Shown here piece by piece: positions 34,499-44,300 of a stretch of DNA of 64,000 nucleotides. The position numbers were made by a program, and so were the translations under genes. Each line of letters opens with the position of its first letter. The stretch's first letter is position 1. The notes under the pieces are model-generated. The model did not search any database. It saw nothing but the letters and a program-made list of their open reading frames with translations, and was not told the DNA's origin. Source of the DNA: Terriglobia bacterium (GTDB lineage: Bacteria; Acidobacteriota; Terriglobia; Bryobacterales; Bryobacteraceae); contig JAIQFE010000003.1 in assembly GCA_020073445.1 (NCBI GenBank), forward strand, positions 1 to 64,000. The letters run 5' to 3'.

Positions 34499-36064
34499 CT
34501 ATTTCTTCCCGGCCGCCGCGTCTTTCAGCGCTTTCAAATGCGGCAGGTCGCGATCTTCTTCGTGACAGGCAGCTTCACTCAGCTCGAATTTATTGCGCTT
34601 GAGCGGGAATGCAATCGTCCACGGCCGCGTATACACCACCGGATCCGTGACCGTCGCCTCGTAGTTGATGGTTTCGGAATCCACCGGCGTAAATCGCTCC
34701 ACCACGTGCTCGGCATAGCTGACGATCTCGCCGACCTCATTCAGCCAGGTCTTGCCGTTTAAGTTGGTGGTATCGACCACCAGCGTGTCGCCCTCCCACC
34801 GGCCGACGGAATCGCCCTGCCACAATCGCATGGAGTCGGGGAGGTGGGCGCGAGCATTCAATGCCACAATGCGCCACGATGTGCGCTCGTGCAGAAAAAC
34901 AATGTAATCGGATGTTTGGACGACGTGGAACGACGTTGGCACATACATCGATCGGGGAACACCGGCGGGGAAACAGTGCGCCGTCGGATCGTCGTAGCCG
35001 CGCTCGGTCAGGTTACGGTCGGCCTTTTCCTTCACGGCCCATGGCTGCATGGGTAGCTTCCCGTCCGGCGGATCGATGAGCACTCCTCGTCCGCCCGGAG
35101 TGACGTCGTTGGCGGCGTGTCGTTCCAGGCCGTAGTTCGCGCCTCCACCGTCGGGGACAAAGAAACCCTGCAGGTCAGGCTTACCGTCAGCCCTCCGGCG
35201 AACATTCGTCGCCGCTTTCGCTGGAGCCGCGGGCGAACGCGGAGGCTCGGCGGTAAACTTTGCCGGCGGCGTTCCGTTGCCCGGATACCACGTTCGCTCC
35301 TCACGCATGAACGCGCCGTTGGCCTCTTCGGCCTCAGCCTGACACACGTACTCGAAGAGCCGGTCCCGATCGGTCCGCCGGTGCAAGGCGATGTTGATGG
35401 TCCACGGTTTCGTAAAAACCTTCGCGTCTTCGATGGTGGCCTGATACTGAATCGTGTCGCGGCCGGTCATGCTGTAGCGCTCGACGACATGCAGGGCATC
35501 GCTATGAAAGTCCCCCGCCATGTCGAACCAGGTTTTGTCATTGTTGTTGCTGACGTCGACCACTAGCGTGTCCCCCTCCCAGTGGCCCCGCGAATCGCCC
35601 ATCCAGGAATCGAGATCGGCCGGATGCGGGCTGCCGTCCGTGTGGATCAGGCGATAGTCCAGCGACCATTCGAAGGCCATCGCAACCTCCCGAGGTGTCT
35701 GGAAGATCTGAAACGGAAACTCCAGATACATGATCCGCGGCACGCCGGGGATGTAGCACTGGTTCAGCGGATCGGCCTTCTGCCGATTTCGAAAGTTCTC
35801 GGCTTTCTTCGCAGCGGCCCAGGGTTGATACGGGATCTCGCCGCCTGCGACCACCGACCGGCCGGCCAGCATGTTGTAACTGGCGGCGTGATCCTGGAGA
35901 TCGGCTGCCGCCGTGCTGGACGCCTGCCAAATGCCTTCGAGGTTGGGCTTGCCATCGGCCGTGCGCGGCAGAGTCCGCCGGGCAGCAGGAGGACGTTGCG
36001 GAAAGGCGACAAGCGCGCTCATCAGGGCGATGGCCGTAATCGTAGCTAGACGGTGCGTGGGCAT
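34499..36064 (-). CDS. Secreted protein with two tandem WEGD domains
   Basis: Protein of 521 residues with a signal peptide of about 22 residues. It contains two copies of the WEGD domain. Copy 1 (about 35-260) has ADGKPNLEGIW, CYIPGVPR, HWEGDTLVVD (core 162-165) and LHVVERY. Copy 2 (about 291-512) has ADGKPDLQGFF, CFPAGVPR, RWEGDTLVVD (core 423-426) and HVVERF. The offset is about 260 residues, so the gene arose by internal duplication. Function unknown; conserved Cys, Trp and acidic residues suggest a folded binding or enzymatic domain. No DUF6152 gene is next to it. It is divergent from the HbpS-like gene. Confidence 0.75.
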   Translation of the reverse strand: MPTHRLATITAIALMSALVAFPQRPPAARRTLPRTADGKPNLEGIWQASSTAAADLQDHAASYNMLAGRSVVAGGEIPYQPWAAAKKAENFRNRQKADPLNQCYIPGVPRIMYLEFPFQIFQTPREVAMAFEWSLDYRLIHTDGSPHPADLDSWMGDSRGHWEGDTLVVDVSNNNDKTWFDMAGDFHSDALHVVERYSMTGRDTIQYQATIEDAKVFTKPWTINIALHRRTDRDRLFEYVCQAEAEEANGAFMREERTWYPGNGTPPAKFTAEPPRSPAAPAKAATNVRRRADGKPDLQGFFVPDGGGANYGLERHAANDVTPGGRGVLIDPPDGKLPMQPWAVKEKADRNLTERGYDDPTAHCFPAGVPRSMYVPTSFHVVQTSDYIVFLHERTSWRIVALNARAHLPDSMRLWQGDSVGRWEGDTLVVDTTNLNGKTWLNEVGEIVSYAEHVVERFTPVDSETINYEATVTDPVVYTRPWTIAFPLKRNKFELSEAACHEEDRDLPHLKALKDAAAGKK

Positions 36065-36140
36065 TCAAAAACCATCAAACCACAGATTCAACGTCGTCAA
36101 TCTGGCGACGCGGAGGAAAACGACATAGAATAGCTGGATC

Positions 36141-36626
36141 ATGACCTTCACAAAGCTCGCCATCCTGACCACTGCAACGGCAGCCTTTTCGATGAGTGCC
36201 TTCGCGCAGCTCCCGCAATCGAGGGTGCTCACCCTTGACGTAGCTCAGACCATCGCGACGGAAGCGATGGCCAAGTGCCGAGCCGATGGCTACAAGGTCA
36301 CCGTGCTGGTGGTCGATGCACTCAATGCACCCAAAGCGATGCTGCGTGACGACGGCGCCTCCGCGTCAACAACGGAAGCCGCCAAAATGAAGGCCACATC
36401 GACAATGCTCTACAACCGGCCCTCCGGTCCGGCTCAGCCTCTGGCCCCCGGCGCCACGGCTCCGCCCGCGACAATTCCAGGCACGATCAACTCTCAGGGC
36501 GCCGTTCCGATTAAGTTCGGCGATGTAACGATCGGCGCGGTCGCAGTCAGCGGCGCTCCCGGCGGCGACAAGGATGCCGCCTGCGCGAATGCCGCCCTGG
36601 CGAAGGTTGCGGATAAACTAAGATAG
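36141..36626 (+). CDS. Exported GlcG/HbpS-like haem-binding family protein
   Basis: Protein of 161 residues with a signal peptide of about 22 residues (ending SAFAQ) and one GlcG/HbpS (DUF336) domain, typical length about 135. Family pattern visible: LTLDVAQTIATEAMAKCRADGYKVTV-type first helix, TTEAAKMKATSTM and the closing GAVAVSGAPGGDKDAACANAAL. HbpS binds haem and degraded haem products; other members are of unknown role. The next gene starts 2 bases after its stop, so it is in an operon with the sterol desaturase-like gene. Confidence 0.85.
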   Translation: MTFTKLAILTTATAAFSMSAFAQLPQSRVLTLDVAQTIATEAMAKCRADGYKVTVLVVDALNAPKAMLRDDGASASTTEAAKMKATSTMLYNRPSGPAQPLAPGATAPPATIPGTINSQGAVPIKFGDVTIGAVAVSGAPGGDKDAACANAALAKVADKLR

Positions 36627-36628
36627 CT

Positions 36629-37468
36629 GTGCCTTGGGAACGAATCGAAAGCTACTCGTATTGGATCCTGTTCGCGGCCACGTTCCTTGGGGTAGCCGTC
36701 TGGGAATCCTTCCGCCCCAAGCAGAAGCTGTCGGCGACCCCGGAGCGACGTTGGGGCAGGCATGGCCTGGTTCTGCTCATATGCACGGTGATTTCCGTGG
36801 GGCTGTATCGAGCCAGTCCGGTGGTCGTTGCCATCGCCTTTGCCGGGAACAGGTACGGCCTGCTGAACAAGCCGTGGATCCCGTTCGCCGTACGCTGCAT
36901 TCTGGCCGTCCTGCTGCTCGATTTCGTAAAGTACGCGACCCATTGGGCGTTCCACTCGGTATCGTTCCTGTGGCGCGTGCATCAGGTCCATCACTCCGAC
37001 CCGGATTTTGACGTATCCACGGCCGCGCGCGTTCATCCCATCGAGGTGGTCCTGACGCAAGGGGCGTATTTTGCCGTGATCGCGGTCTTCGCTCTGCCGG
37101 TGATGGGGGTCTTGATCGCGGAACTCGTGGCCGGGTTCCAAAGCTTCTTCGAACACGCCAACGCGTCACTCCCAGCGTGGGCCGAAAGGCCGCTGCGCCG
37201 CTTCATCGTCACTCCGGATATGCATCGCATCCATCATTCCGAGGAGATCGGAGAGCAGTTCACGAACTATGGCGAGACTTTTCCCTGGTGGGATCAGTTG
37301 TTTCGAACGTATCTAGCCGCGCCGGCGGCCGGTTACGAGGGGATGATCGTCGGACTCAAGGGCTATCAGAACGACGCCAGCCTGGGCATGGGCTTCATGC
37401 TGACGCAGCCCTTCTTGCGGGAGCGAAAAGAGCCGGCTTCCACCGTCGCACCCGCCGAACACACTTAG
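36629..37468 (+). CDS. Sterol desaturase/fatty acid hydroxylase superfamily protein
   Basis: Integral membrane di-iron oxygenase of 279 residues. Histidine boxes: His105-x3-His109, His118-x2-His121-His122 and His199-x2-His202-His203, plus His176. About four membrane helices surround them. This superfamily uses oxygen to hydroxylate or desaturate lipids or sterol-like substrates. GTG start at 36629 leaves 2 bases after the HbpS-like gene and gives the expected length. The lipid substrate is unknown. Confidence 0.88.
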   Translation: MPWERIESYSYWILFAATFLGVAVWESFRPKQKLSATPERRWGRHGLVLLICTVISVGLYRASPVVVAIAFAGNRYGLLNKPWIPFAVRCILAVLLLDFVKYATHWAFHSVSFLWRVHQVHHSDPDFDVSTAARVHPIEVVLTQGAYFAVIAVFALPVMGVLIAELVAGFQSFFEHANASLPAWAERPLRRFIVTPDMHRIHHSEEIGEQFTNYGETFPWWDQLFRTYLAAPAAGYEGMIVGLKGYQNDASLGMGFMLTQPFLRERKEPASTVAPAEHT

Positions 37469-37478
37469 GCGCGAGGAG

Positions 37479-37601
37479 TTAGCGCTTGCGGCGGCCGCGG
37501 ATCACCAGGACAGCGCCTGCCAGCAAGGTGAGGGCACTCAATCCCGTGGCCGGACTGATTTCCGGGGCGGCAGGAGCCGCGCCCATCACGAGCCCCGAGC
37601 T
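37479..37601 (-). pseudogene. Degenerate APEISP-tail small protein, copy 1
   Basis: Reads APEISPATGLSALTLLAG then a basic RGRRKR end, matching copies 2 and 3, but its signal-peptide part is deleted. The start codon that should serve it (ATGAAG at 37605-37600) is in a different frame. In the tail frame the preceding codon is a TGA (37604-37602), which is also the stop of copy 2. An internal ATG at 37586 would give only 35 residues without export signal. Confidence 0.7.
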
Positions 37602-37964
37602 TCATAAGGTACGAGATCCCTTTCGACTAAGCGGTTGAGGGCGTGAGCCCGCGTTACGTATGTAGGAACCGCGGGCGTCCACGATTCGCAGAAGTATTTC
37701 GTGCTGTCCACCGGACCGGCGAGGCTCTTCCGGAAGACCGCTGGGGCTGAATCGAATCCGTTTTTCGAAGATGACTCGTCCACGCGCGGGAGCTTTCCCT
37801 GACTTGGCTCCGCGCGGAGCGCAGACCACCAGGAGCACGGCAGTTACCAGAGCCAACGCTCCCACACTCCAGCCCGGGCTGATTTCGGGCGCGGCAAGCA
37901 CCACGGCGCCCACAACCAGACTGGCCAGGCACACTACCAACAACGTAGTTCCAACCGGCTTCAT
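37602..37964 (-). CDS. APEISP-tail small protein with read-through extension, copy 2
   Basis: The first about 50 residues match the small-protein pattern: signal peptide MKPVGTTLLVVCLASL..., APEISP, a hydrophobic helix and a basic segment (APRGAKSGK). It has lost the normal stop after the basic end and runs on through the spacer for a further 70 residues to a TGA at 37604-37602, in frame with copy 1. The extension is basic and of no known fold. Leader sequence before its ATG matches that of copy 1 at 22 of 28 positions. It may be a decaying gene. Confidence 0.55.
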   Translation of the reverse strand: MKPVGTTLLVVCLASLVVGAVVLAAPEISPGWSVGALALVTAVLLVVCAPRGAKSGKAPARGRVIFEKRIRFSPSGLPEEPRRSGGQHEILLRIVDARGSYIRNAGSRPQPLSRKGSRTL

Positions 37965-37999
37965 AAGTAACTAGATCTCTTTGAACGAAAGCTGCGATT

Positions 38000-38158
38000 C
38001 TACTGCTTGCGCCTTCCGCGGACGACGAGAAGAGCGCCTGAAACCAACGCGAGTGCCGCCATGCCCGAAGCTGGACTGATTTCGGGAGCGATCCCCCCGC
38101 CCGCAAAAGCGAAACTCGACAAACACACTAAGAGCACGAGTATTGCAGTGGACTTCAA
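38000..38158 (-). CDS. Small APEISP-tail (VPEID-CTERM-like) membrane protein, copy 3
   Basis: Intact 52-residue protein: signal peptide of about 19 residues, APEISP at 24-29, a hydrophobic helix and the basic end RGRRKQ. The plan copies PEP-CTERM/VPEID-CTERM sorting tails, but the whole protein is hardly more than signal plus tail. The TTG start at 38158 is set by AGGAGG at 38165-38170. It could be a tiny cell-surface protein processed by an exosortase, or a membrane peptide. Tandem diverged copies lie just downstream on the same strand. Confidence 0.7.
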   Translation of the reverse strand: MKSTAILVLLVCLSSFAFAGGGIAPEISPASGMAALALVSGALLVVRGRRKQ

Positions 38159-38332
38159 AACAGACCTCCTGGACGGGAGATTTCCTGGTGGGAGCAATGT
38201 GGACGCATCCACCAGTCGCAGCAGTATGGCATGCGGCGAACCTACTGACAATGTATTTCCCAAAAAATTATCGTACCAGTTCGAGTGATTTTGTACTAGC
38301 AGTACTGCATGGCACTGACTCCGCGAGCGCTG

Positions 38333-39175
38333 CTAGCGCGTCGACCCGCCGGGACCCTGCGCTGGACCCGAGATGTGCTGCAAGTCGTAATTATCTTCCT
38401 GGCAGATGTACTCCATCAGCTCGGTGCCCGCCATCAGGCGAGCACGGCCCACAGTGGTGAATGGCCTGGCGTATGCGCCGGGATCGTCGATGGTCACCTC
38501 GATCGACATGTTCCCCATATCGGTCCGCGTGTAGCGTTCAATGGTGTGGAGCTTTTCCGTGTGCGGATGGCCCACGTAGTCGAACCAGAATTTGTCCTTG
38601 AACCCGACCGTGTCGATCACCCAGGTCGGACCGTCCCAGCGCCCGATGGAATTCCCGTACCAGGCCGGATCCGGATCCTCGGGATGCTTGCGGCCGTCCA
38701 TGAAAATCTGCCGCCAGCTATGGATGTTGCCCTCGAACACAATAAAGTAGATGCCGGGCGTCTGCGCGATCCGCCACGGGTATGGCGATCCGCGCGGAAT
38801 ACCGGCCGGCAGGCAATTCGATTCGGGATCGTCTTTCGACTGCCGCGTTTTCACGAGGGCTTCGGCCCAAGGCAGCATCACCACGGAATCCCCGGGTTTC
38901 AGCGCGCGCGAAATGTCCGCGTCACTGGCGCCGCCGCCCAGCCAGACTCCCGAGAGGTCGGGTGTTCCGTCGGCCAGCTTCGGGGCAGGACCCGTGGGCG
39001 CGGGAGGTTGCCGCTGATACAGTCCGACGCCTCCTCCTTTCGGAGCGTCTCCTTTTGCGTTTGGGCCTTTGGTCTTGCCCTTACCTGCGTCGCCTGGAGG
39101 CTGCTGCGCGACGAGAGAGGCTACCGCGAGGGCAGCCGCGGCGACCGTGATCCCGGTGATCCAGCGTCGTTTCAC
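38333..39175 (-). CDS. Secreted WEGD domain protein, paired with DUF6152
   Basis: Protein of 280 residues: signal peptide of about 23 residues, a Gly/Lys/Pro-rich linker (about 25-65), then a WEGD domain with ADGTPDLSGVW, CLPAGIPRG, HSWRQIF and a variant core RWDGPTWVIDTVGF, followed by LHTIERY. The GTG start overlaps the DUF6152 stop as GTGA, so the two are translated together. It appears to be the split form of the fusion at 32276-33460. Function unknown. Confidence 0.78.
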   Translation of the reverse strand: MKRRWITGITVAAAALAVASLVAQQPPGDAGKGKTKGPNAKGDAPKGGGVGLYQRQPPAPTGPAPKLADGTPDLSGVWLGGGASDADISRALKPGDSVVMLPWAEALVKTRQSKDDPESNCLPAGIPRGSPYPWRIAQTPGIYFIVFEGNIHSWRQIFMDGRKHPEDPDPAWYGNSIGRWDGPTWVIDTVGFKDKFWFDYVGHPHTEKLHTIERYTRTDMGNMSIEVTIDDPGAYARPFTTVGRARLMAGTELMEYICQEDNYDLQHISGPAQGPGGSTR

Positions 39176-39567
39176 TTGCCGTCCTCAAACGCCGATAGGA
39201 AGTTCAGCTTGCGTCCATCCGGGAAAACGATGGTCTGTGCGATACCGAAATTCGAGTTGTCCCGGGCGCGCGATCCGGTGACCGTGACCGTGTCGCCTTC
39301 CTTGACGGAATGCCGCGTCCATCCGTTCCGCACCAGGATGCTGGGACTGGCCAGTTCCAGGTTCCAGTTGGTCACTTTGCCGGCGCTGTCCTTCACATCC
39401 AGGTAGAAGTGCGCGTGCGGGTTGACCCATTCCATCTTGGTGACCACGCCCGTGAGGTCGATCTTCTTGGTGTTATCGAACACCGCGGCGCCCGAATGGT
39501 GCGCCATCATAGGCAACCCTGACGCCAGCAAAGCCATTGCTGCCGTGATGTTTAAGATGACTCGCAT
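39172..39567 (-). CDS. DUF6152 family secreted protein
   Basis: Protein of 131 residues with a signal peptide ending MMAHH (about 23) and one DUF6152 domain: AHHSGAAVFDNTKK, VVTKMEWVNPHAHFYLDV, a W-centred strand, GDTVTVTGSRARD. The fold pattern suggests a small OB-like beta barrel. The ATG at 39567 has GGGGGT upstream; a longer frame lacks a signal peptide at its start. It is translationally coupled to the WEGD gene downstream. Related stand-alone domain at 50682-51098. Confidence 0.85.
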   Translation of the reverse strand: MRVILNITAAMALLASGLPMMAHHSGAAVFDNTKKIDLTGVVTKMEWVNPHAHFYLDVKDSAGKVTNWNLELASPSILVRNGWTRHSVKEGDTVTVTGSRARDNSNFGIAQTIVFPDGRKLNFLSAFEDGK

Positions 39568-39656
39568 CGAATGACCCCCAACTCGAAATTCTGTCATAGG
39601 CGTACATTGGGTGCAAGGAGTTATTGTTAACCTAAGAAGCAGGAGCGGCATCACAT

Positions 39657-41306
39657 ATGAAGATGCTCCGTTGTATTTCCGCCCTTTTTGTCGTGGCCTT
39701 TGCGGCCTCGGCCCAAATTCCGAGCCAATATCCGGGGCAATATCCTCCCGGACAGTATCCGCCCGGCACACGTGGACCGATTCCGCGGATACCCGGCCAG
39801 ACTAGCCCAACCGGGCGTCCGCGCGGCGGACAGCCTCAACCGGATAGCCGCGGCAAGAAATCGGACTCCAAGGCGCAGTTGGTCACCACTACGGCCGGGA
39901 TTCTGCGCAGGGTGGCTCCGAATCAGCTGGTGATTGAGCCCGACGATCATCGCGTGGTCTGGTACCGGCTGGCGCCGCAGCTCACGGTGCGGAAAGATGG
40001 CAAGGACGCGGATCTGAAAGATTTCGCCCCGGGCGACTATCTGAGCGTCGATTCCGATTCGGACGACGACAGCATCATGACCGCGGTCTCCGTGACCTGG
40101 AAGAAAGCGGGGACGCCCGACGATCGCGCGGAAGCCTCGAAGACCTGGGACCTTCCTCGACCGGAAACCGCGGCGCGCGGCACGGCGACGTCGTCGCCCA
40201 AGTCGAACACCAATTCGTCGGCTTCGTCGCCGCCTCGCGAGCCAGGCGATGATCGCCCGGTGCTTCGCCGCAAGGATCCGGAGCCGGCACAGCAGCCGGA
40301 AGCTGCTTCCGCTCCCGCGGCGCCGCCGAAGCAGGTCGCAGCCGTAGCTCCTCCGAAGGAAGAAGAACCGGACAACAGTCCTCCGCCGACCCAGATGCGT
40401 CCGCCTGATCCGAAGCCGGATGACGACGATCCAGGCAAGCCGGCGCTTCGTCGCGGCGTCCCGGCCCCGAGGCGGCAAACCGCGGAAGAATCGCCGATTC
40501 AGCACGAGATTCCTCCAACGCCAACGGTAAAAGCTCCCGTGGCGGAGGCGATTAAGACAAGCCCGCCATCCGTTGCCCCTGCACCGGCATCGCAACCTAT
40601 CCCGCTCGGCGACGATGCCACGATCACCAAGGCTCGGGAAGCGGCTCTCGCGTACTCCGCGACGCTGCCTAACTATCTGGTCCAGCAGATGACCACGCGA
40701 TATCAAAGCGATCGGCCTAAGGCAGGCTGGACGGCGCTCGATATTGTCACCGCCGACCTCACCTATCAGGACGGCCGCGAAAGCTACAAGAACATCAAGG
40801 TCGGCAACAAGAGCGTGAATACGTCCATGGACGAAATCCCGGGGACGCGTTCGACCGGCGAATTCTCGACGCTGCTCGAGCAGTTGTTCGAGGCGGGCGC
40901 GGCCAAATTCCGTCCGGGCGGACAGGACACGATTCACAATCGCCCGGCGTTGGTCTACAGTTTCGAAGTCACGCGCGAACTATCGCGCTGGCGGATCGAA
41001 GCGCCCTCGCAGCTGTACTATCCGGCGACCAAGGGATCCGTCTGGATCGACAAGGAGACTTCGCGAGTTCTGCGCATCGAACAGCAAGGCAAGGGCATGC
41101 CCGCGTTGTTCCCCTTCGACACGATTGAAACCTCGGTGGACTACGATTTCATCCGCCTGGGGACATCGGGACCGTACCTGCTTCCTGTCGAATCCGAGGT
41201 GCTGAGCTGCCAACGCGGCACTAGCATCTGCTCGCGCAATAAGATCGAGTTCCGCAACTATCGCAAGTTCGGGGCGGAGACGAACATCACGTTCGACAAG
41301 CCTTAG
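39657..41306 (+). CDS. Secreted protein with proline-rich linker and LolA-like C-terminal domain
   Basis: Protein of 549 residues. Signal peptide about 1-19, a YPPGQYPPG-type repeat at about 25-36, a beta-rich domain about 75-150 (TTAGILRRVAPNQLVIEPDD...), a long low-complexity Pro/Ala/acidic linker about 160-325, and a C-terminal domain about 330-549. The last has SVWIDKETSRVLRIE and FRNYRKFGAE typical of the lipoprotein-carrier (LolA/LppX-like) half-barrel fold seen in many Acidobacteria proteins. Probably periplasmic; ligand unknown. It lies just before the TonB receptor but 90 bases away. Confidence 0.7.
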   Translation: MKMLRCISALFVVAFAASAQIPSQYPGQYPPGQYPPGTRGPIPRIPGQTSPTGRPRGGQPQPDSRGKKSDSKAQLVTTTAGILRRVAPNQLVIEPDDHRVVWYRLAPQLTVRKDGKDADLKDFAPGDYLSVDSDSDDDSIMTAVSVTWKKAGTPDDRAEASKTWDLPRPETAARGTATSSPKSNTNSSASSPPREPGDDRPVLRRKDPEPAQQPEAASAPAAPPKQVAAVAPPKEEEPDNSPPPTQMRPPDPKPDDDDPGKPALRRGVPAPRRQTAEESPIQHEIPPTPTVKAPVAEAIKTSPPSVAPAPASQPIPLGDDATITKAREAALAYSATLPNYLVQQMTTRYQSDRPKAGWTALDIVTADLTYQDGRESYKNIKVGNKSVNTSMDEIPGTRSTGEFSTLLEQLFEAGAAKFRPGGQDTIHNRPALVYSFEVTRELSRWRIEAPSQLYYPATKGSVWIDKETSRVLRIEQQGKGMPALFPFDTIETSVDYDFIRLGTSGPYLLPVESEVLSCQRGTSICSRNKIEFRNYRKFGAETNITFDKP

Positions 41307-41396
41307 CTCATCGTCGCCGCGCCGTTTGGCATACGCCGCGAGCATTGACTCTCCGCGAAGTCAGCAGTATGATTCCCCGGTTGGGGGGATTTCTGC

Positions 41397-44300
41397 ATGC
41401 AACTGCGAAGAGTAGCGGCTTGGTTTCTGTTTGCCCTGAGTGCTTTCGCTCAGAGCGATCGAGGCACCATCACCGGTACGGTGACCGATCCTGCCGGGGC
41501 CGTGGTGCCCGGAGCGCCGGTGGAGGCGAGAAACGTGCAGACCGGCGCAGTATATCAGGCCGCCGGTTCCAGCACCGGAAATTACACGCTTTCCCAATTG
41601 CCCACCGGCACGTATGAAGTGTCGGTCACGGTCGCCGGTTTCAAGAAGTTCGTGCGCCAGAACATCGTCCTGCCGGTGGCGCAGACGGTACGCATCGACG
41701 TCGCTCTGGAAGTCGGTTCGGCGACCGAATCGGTGACGGTCACCGAGGCTGCGCCCTTGCTAAAAACCGAAAGCGGCGAGCTGAGTCACAATGTCCGCAC
41801 CGAGCAGCTGGATAATCTTCCGGTTCTGGGCATCGGCGCCGGAGCCAGCCAGGCCGGCATCCGCAATCCATACGCGGTGATGCAACTGCTTCCGGGCAGC
41901 GACTGGCGTCCCGATTCGAGCGTCCGCCTCAATGGCCTCCCCAGCAATACCCAGTCCCTGCGCATCGAAGGACAGGATTCGACCAACGGTTTGATCGGAA
42001 CCCAATCGATGACCCAGCCGAGCGTGGATGCCATCCAGGAGCTGGCGATTCAAACCAGCAACTTCGCGGCGGAGTTCGGGCAGGCGGGCGGCGGCGTTTT
42101 CAATGCCACCATGCGATCCGGCACCAATGCTTATCATGGCAGCGCCTATGAGTACTTCGTCAATGAGGCCCTGAATGCGGGTCAACCCTTCACCAGCGAT
42201 GGCAGCGGGCACCTGCGTCGGCCGCGCCAGCGCAGAAACGACTACGGTTTCACGTTCGGCGGGCCAATTGAGATTCCCAAAGTCTACGACGGCCACGACA
42301 AAACCTTCTTCTTTTTCAGTTTCGAGCAGTTCCGCGAGACCGTGATCAACAACACCACCACCATCACCGTGCCCACGGCTGCGTATCGCACCGGCGACTT
42401 CAGCAAGGCTCTGACGAATCGCAACGTGTGCCCCGCGGCTACTCCCAATTGCGATCCTCTGGGCCGGCCGATCATGGAAAACGCCGTGTACAATCCGCTC
42501 TCGACGCAAGTGGTCGGCGGACAACGCGTGCGCGATCCGTTCGTGGGGAACGTGATCCCCAAGGCGCAGCTGGATCCGGTGTCGCTCAGGGTCGTGTCGC
42601 TGATCCCGCAGCCCACGAACGGAGGCCTCACCAACAATTATCTGGCGCCTTTCACGAATCCGCGGCTGACTTACATTCCGTCGCTGAAGCTGGATCATTC
42701 GTTAAGCGCGAAAACCAAGATTTCGGGCTACTGGTCGCTGACGTCCACCAACACCCCTAACAACAACACGCTTCCGGCTCCCATAACGTCCGCCGTGGGA
42801 AGCGACATCAAGGCGCAAACGGTGCGTCTTAACTTCGATCAGACCGTCACGCCGACGCTGCTGCTGCACCTGGGAGCCGGGTTGATCTATAACGGAGTGA
42901 ATCAGCCGGTAGCCCCTTACGATCCTGTTGCCGGGATCGGGCTTACGGGGACCTATGCCAATCTGTTCCCGTCGATTCAGGGCTTGAATCAGGCGCAAGG
43001 CGGCATGTCCGCGAACATGGGGCCGGGCGCCAAAGTGAACCTGGTCAACACCAAGCCGACCGCCAACGCCAGCCTCACCTGGGTGCGCAACAACCACACT
43101 TATAAGGCAGGCGGAGAGATGATCCTCGAAGGCTACCCGGCGGCCAACGAGACGTACGCCAACGGCTGGATCGTCTTTAACGCCATCGAAAGCGGCCTGC
43201 CCTCCACGCTCGGCCAATCGTTAACGGGGGGTGTTCCCGGATTTCCGTTCGCCAGCTTCATGCTGGGCGCCGTCGATAACGGATTCATCGGGGTTCCTTC
43301 CAAATCGCGCATGGGAGCGAAGGCGTTTTCCTGGTTTGTCCAGGACTCCTGGAAAGTCACCCGGAAGCTGACCGTGGATTACGGCCTGCGCTACGATTTT
43401 CAAACCTTCTTGCGGGAGCAACACGGGCGCATTCCGTATTTCTCCGTAAGTACGCCGAATCCGACCGCGGGCGGCAAGCTCGGCGGCGTGGCCTTCGACG
43501 GCTACGGCCCGGGCCATTGCAACTGCGATATCGCGCACAACTATCCATTCGCTTTCGGGCCGCGAATCGGAGTCGCCTATCAATTCATGTCCAAAACGGT
43601 GCTCCGCGTGGGTGTGGGCGTTTCTTACTTTAAGACCGCTCAGAACGGGTTCAACTCCTATTCCACCGGCTCGCAGAACATCTACAATGCGCCGTCGTAT
43701 GGCGATCCCGCCTATTCGCTCAGCGCGGGCGTGCCGTACAAGATCACATGGCCCAACTTCGATCCGGGCCAGGTTCCCCTGCCGGGAACGGTAGCCTCAC
43801 CGTCGCAGCAAATCGACCCCCACGCGGGGCGTCCTCCCAGAATTTTGGAATGGAGCATCGGATTGCAGCGGGAGATCGGCAAAGACATCGTGGTGGAAGC
43901 GACCTATGTGGGCAATCGCGGAGTGTGGTGGAATTCCGCCTACATCATCTGTCCCAATTGCCTGACTCCCGAGGCGCTGGCGGCATATAAGCTGGACCTG
44001 AACAACGCGGCGGATCGGACGCTGCTGGCGTCGCCGCTGAACTCCTCGATCGCCATCAATCGCGGGTTCGCCAATCCACCTTATTCCGGATTCCCGCTGA
44101 CGTCGCCGGTGAATCAGGCCCTGCGGCCCTTCCCGCAGTTCGGCAACATCACCAACATGCACTGGGCGCCGAACGGCGATACCTGGTATGACTCTTTACA
44201 ACTCAAGGCGGTCAAACGGTTTTCGCACGGCCTGGACGTGACCGCATCCTATACCTGGGAAAAGTCGTTCTCCATGGGCACGGAGGCGGATATTTCCACA

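Noticed and set aside
39651-40937. Minus-strand open frame of 428 codons
   Set aside because: Antisense to the proline-rich linker of the LolA-like protein; Arg-rich composition is the mirror of Pro/Ala codons.
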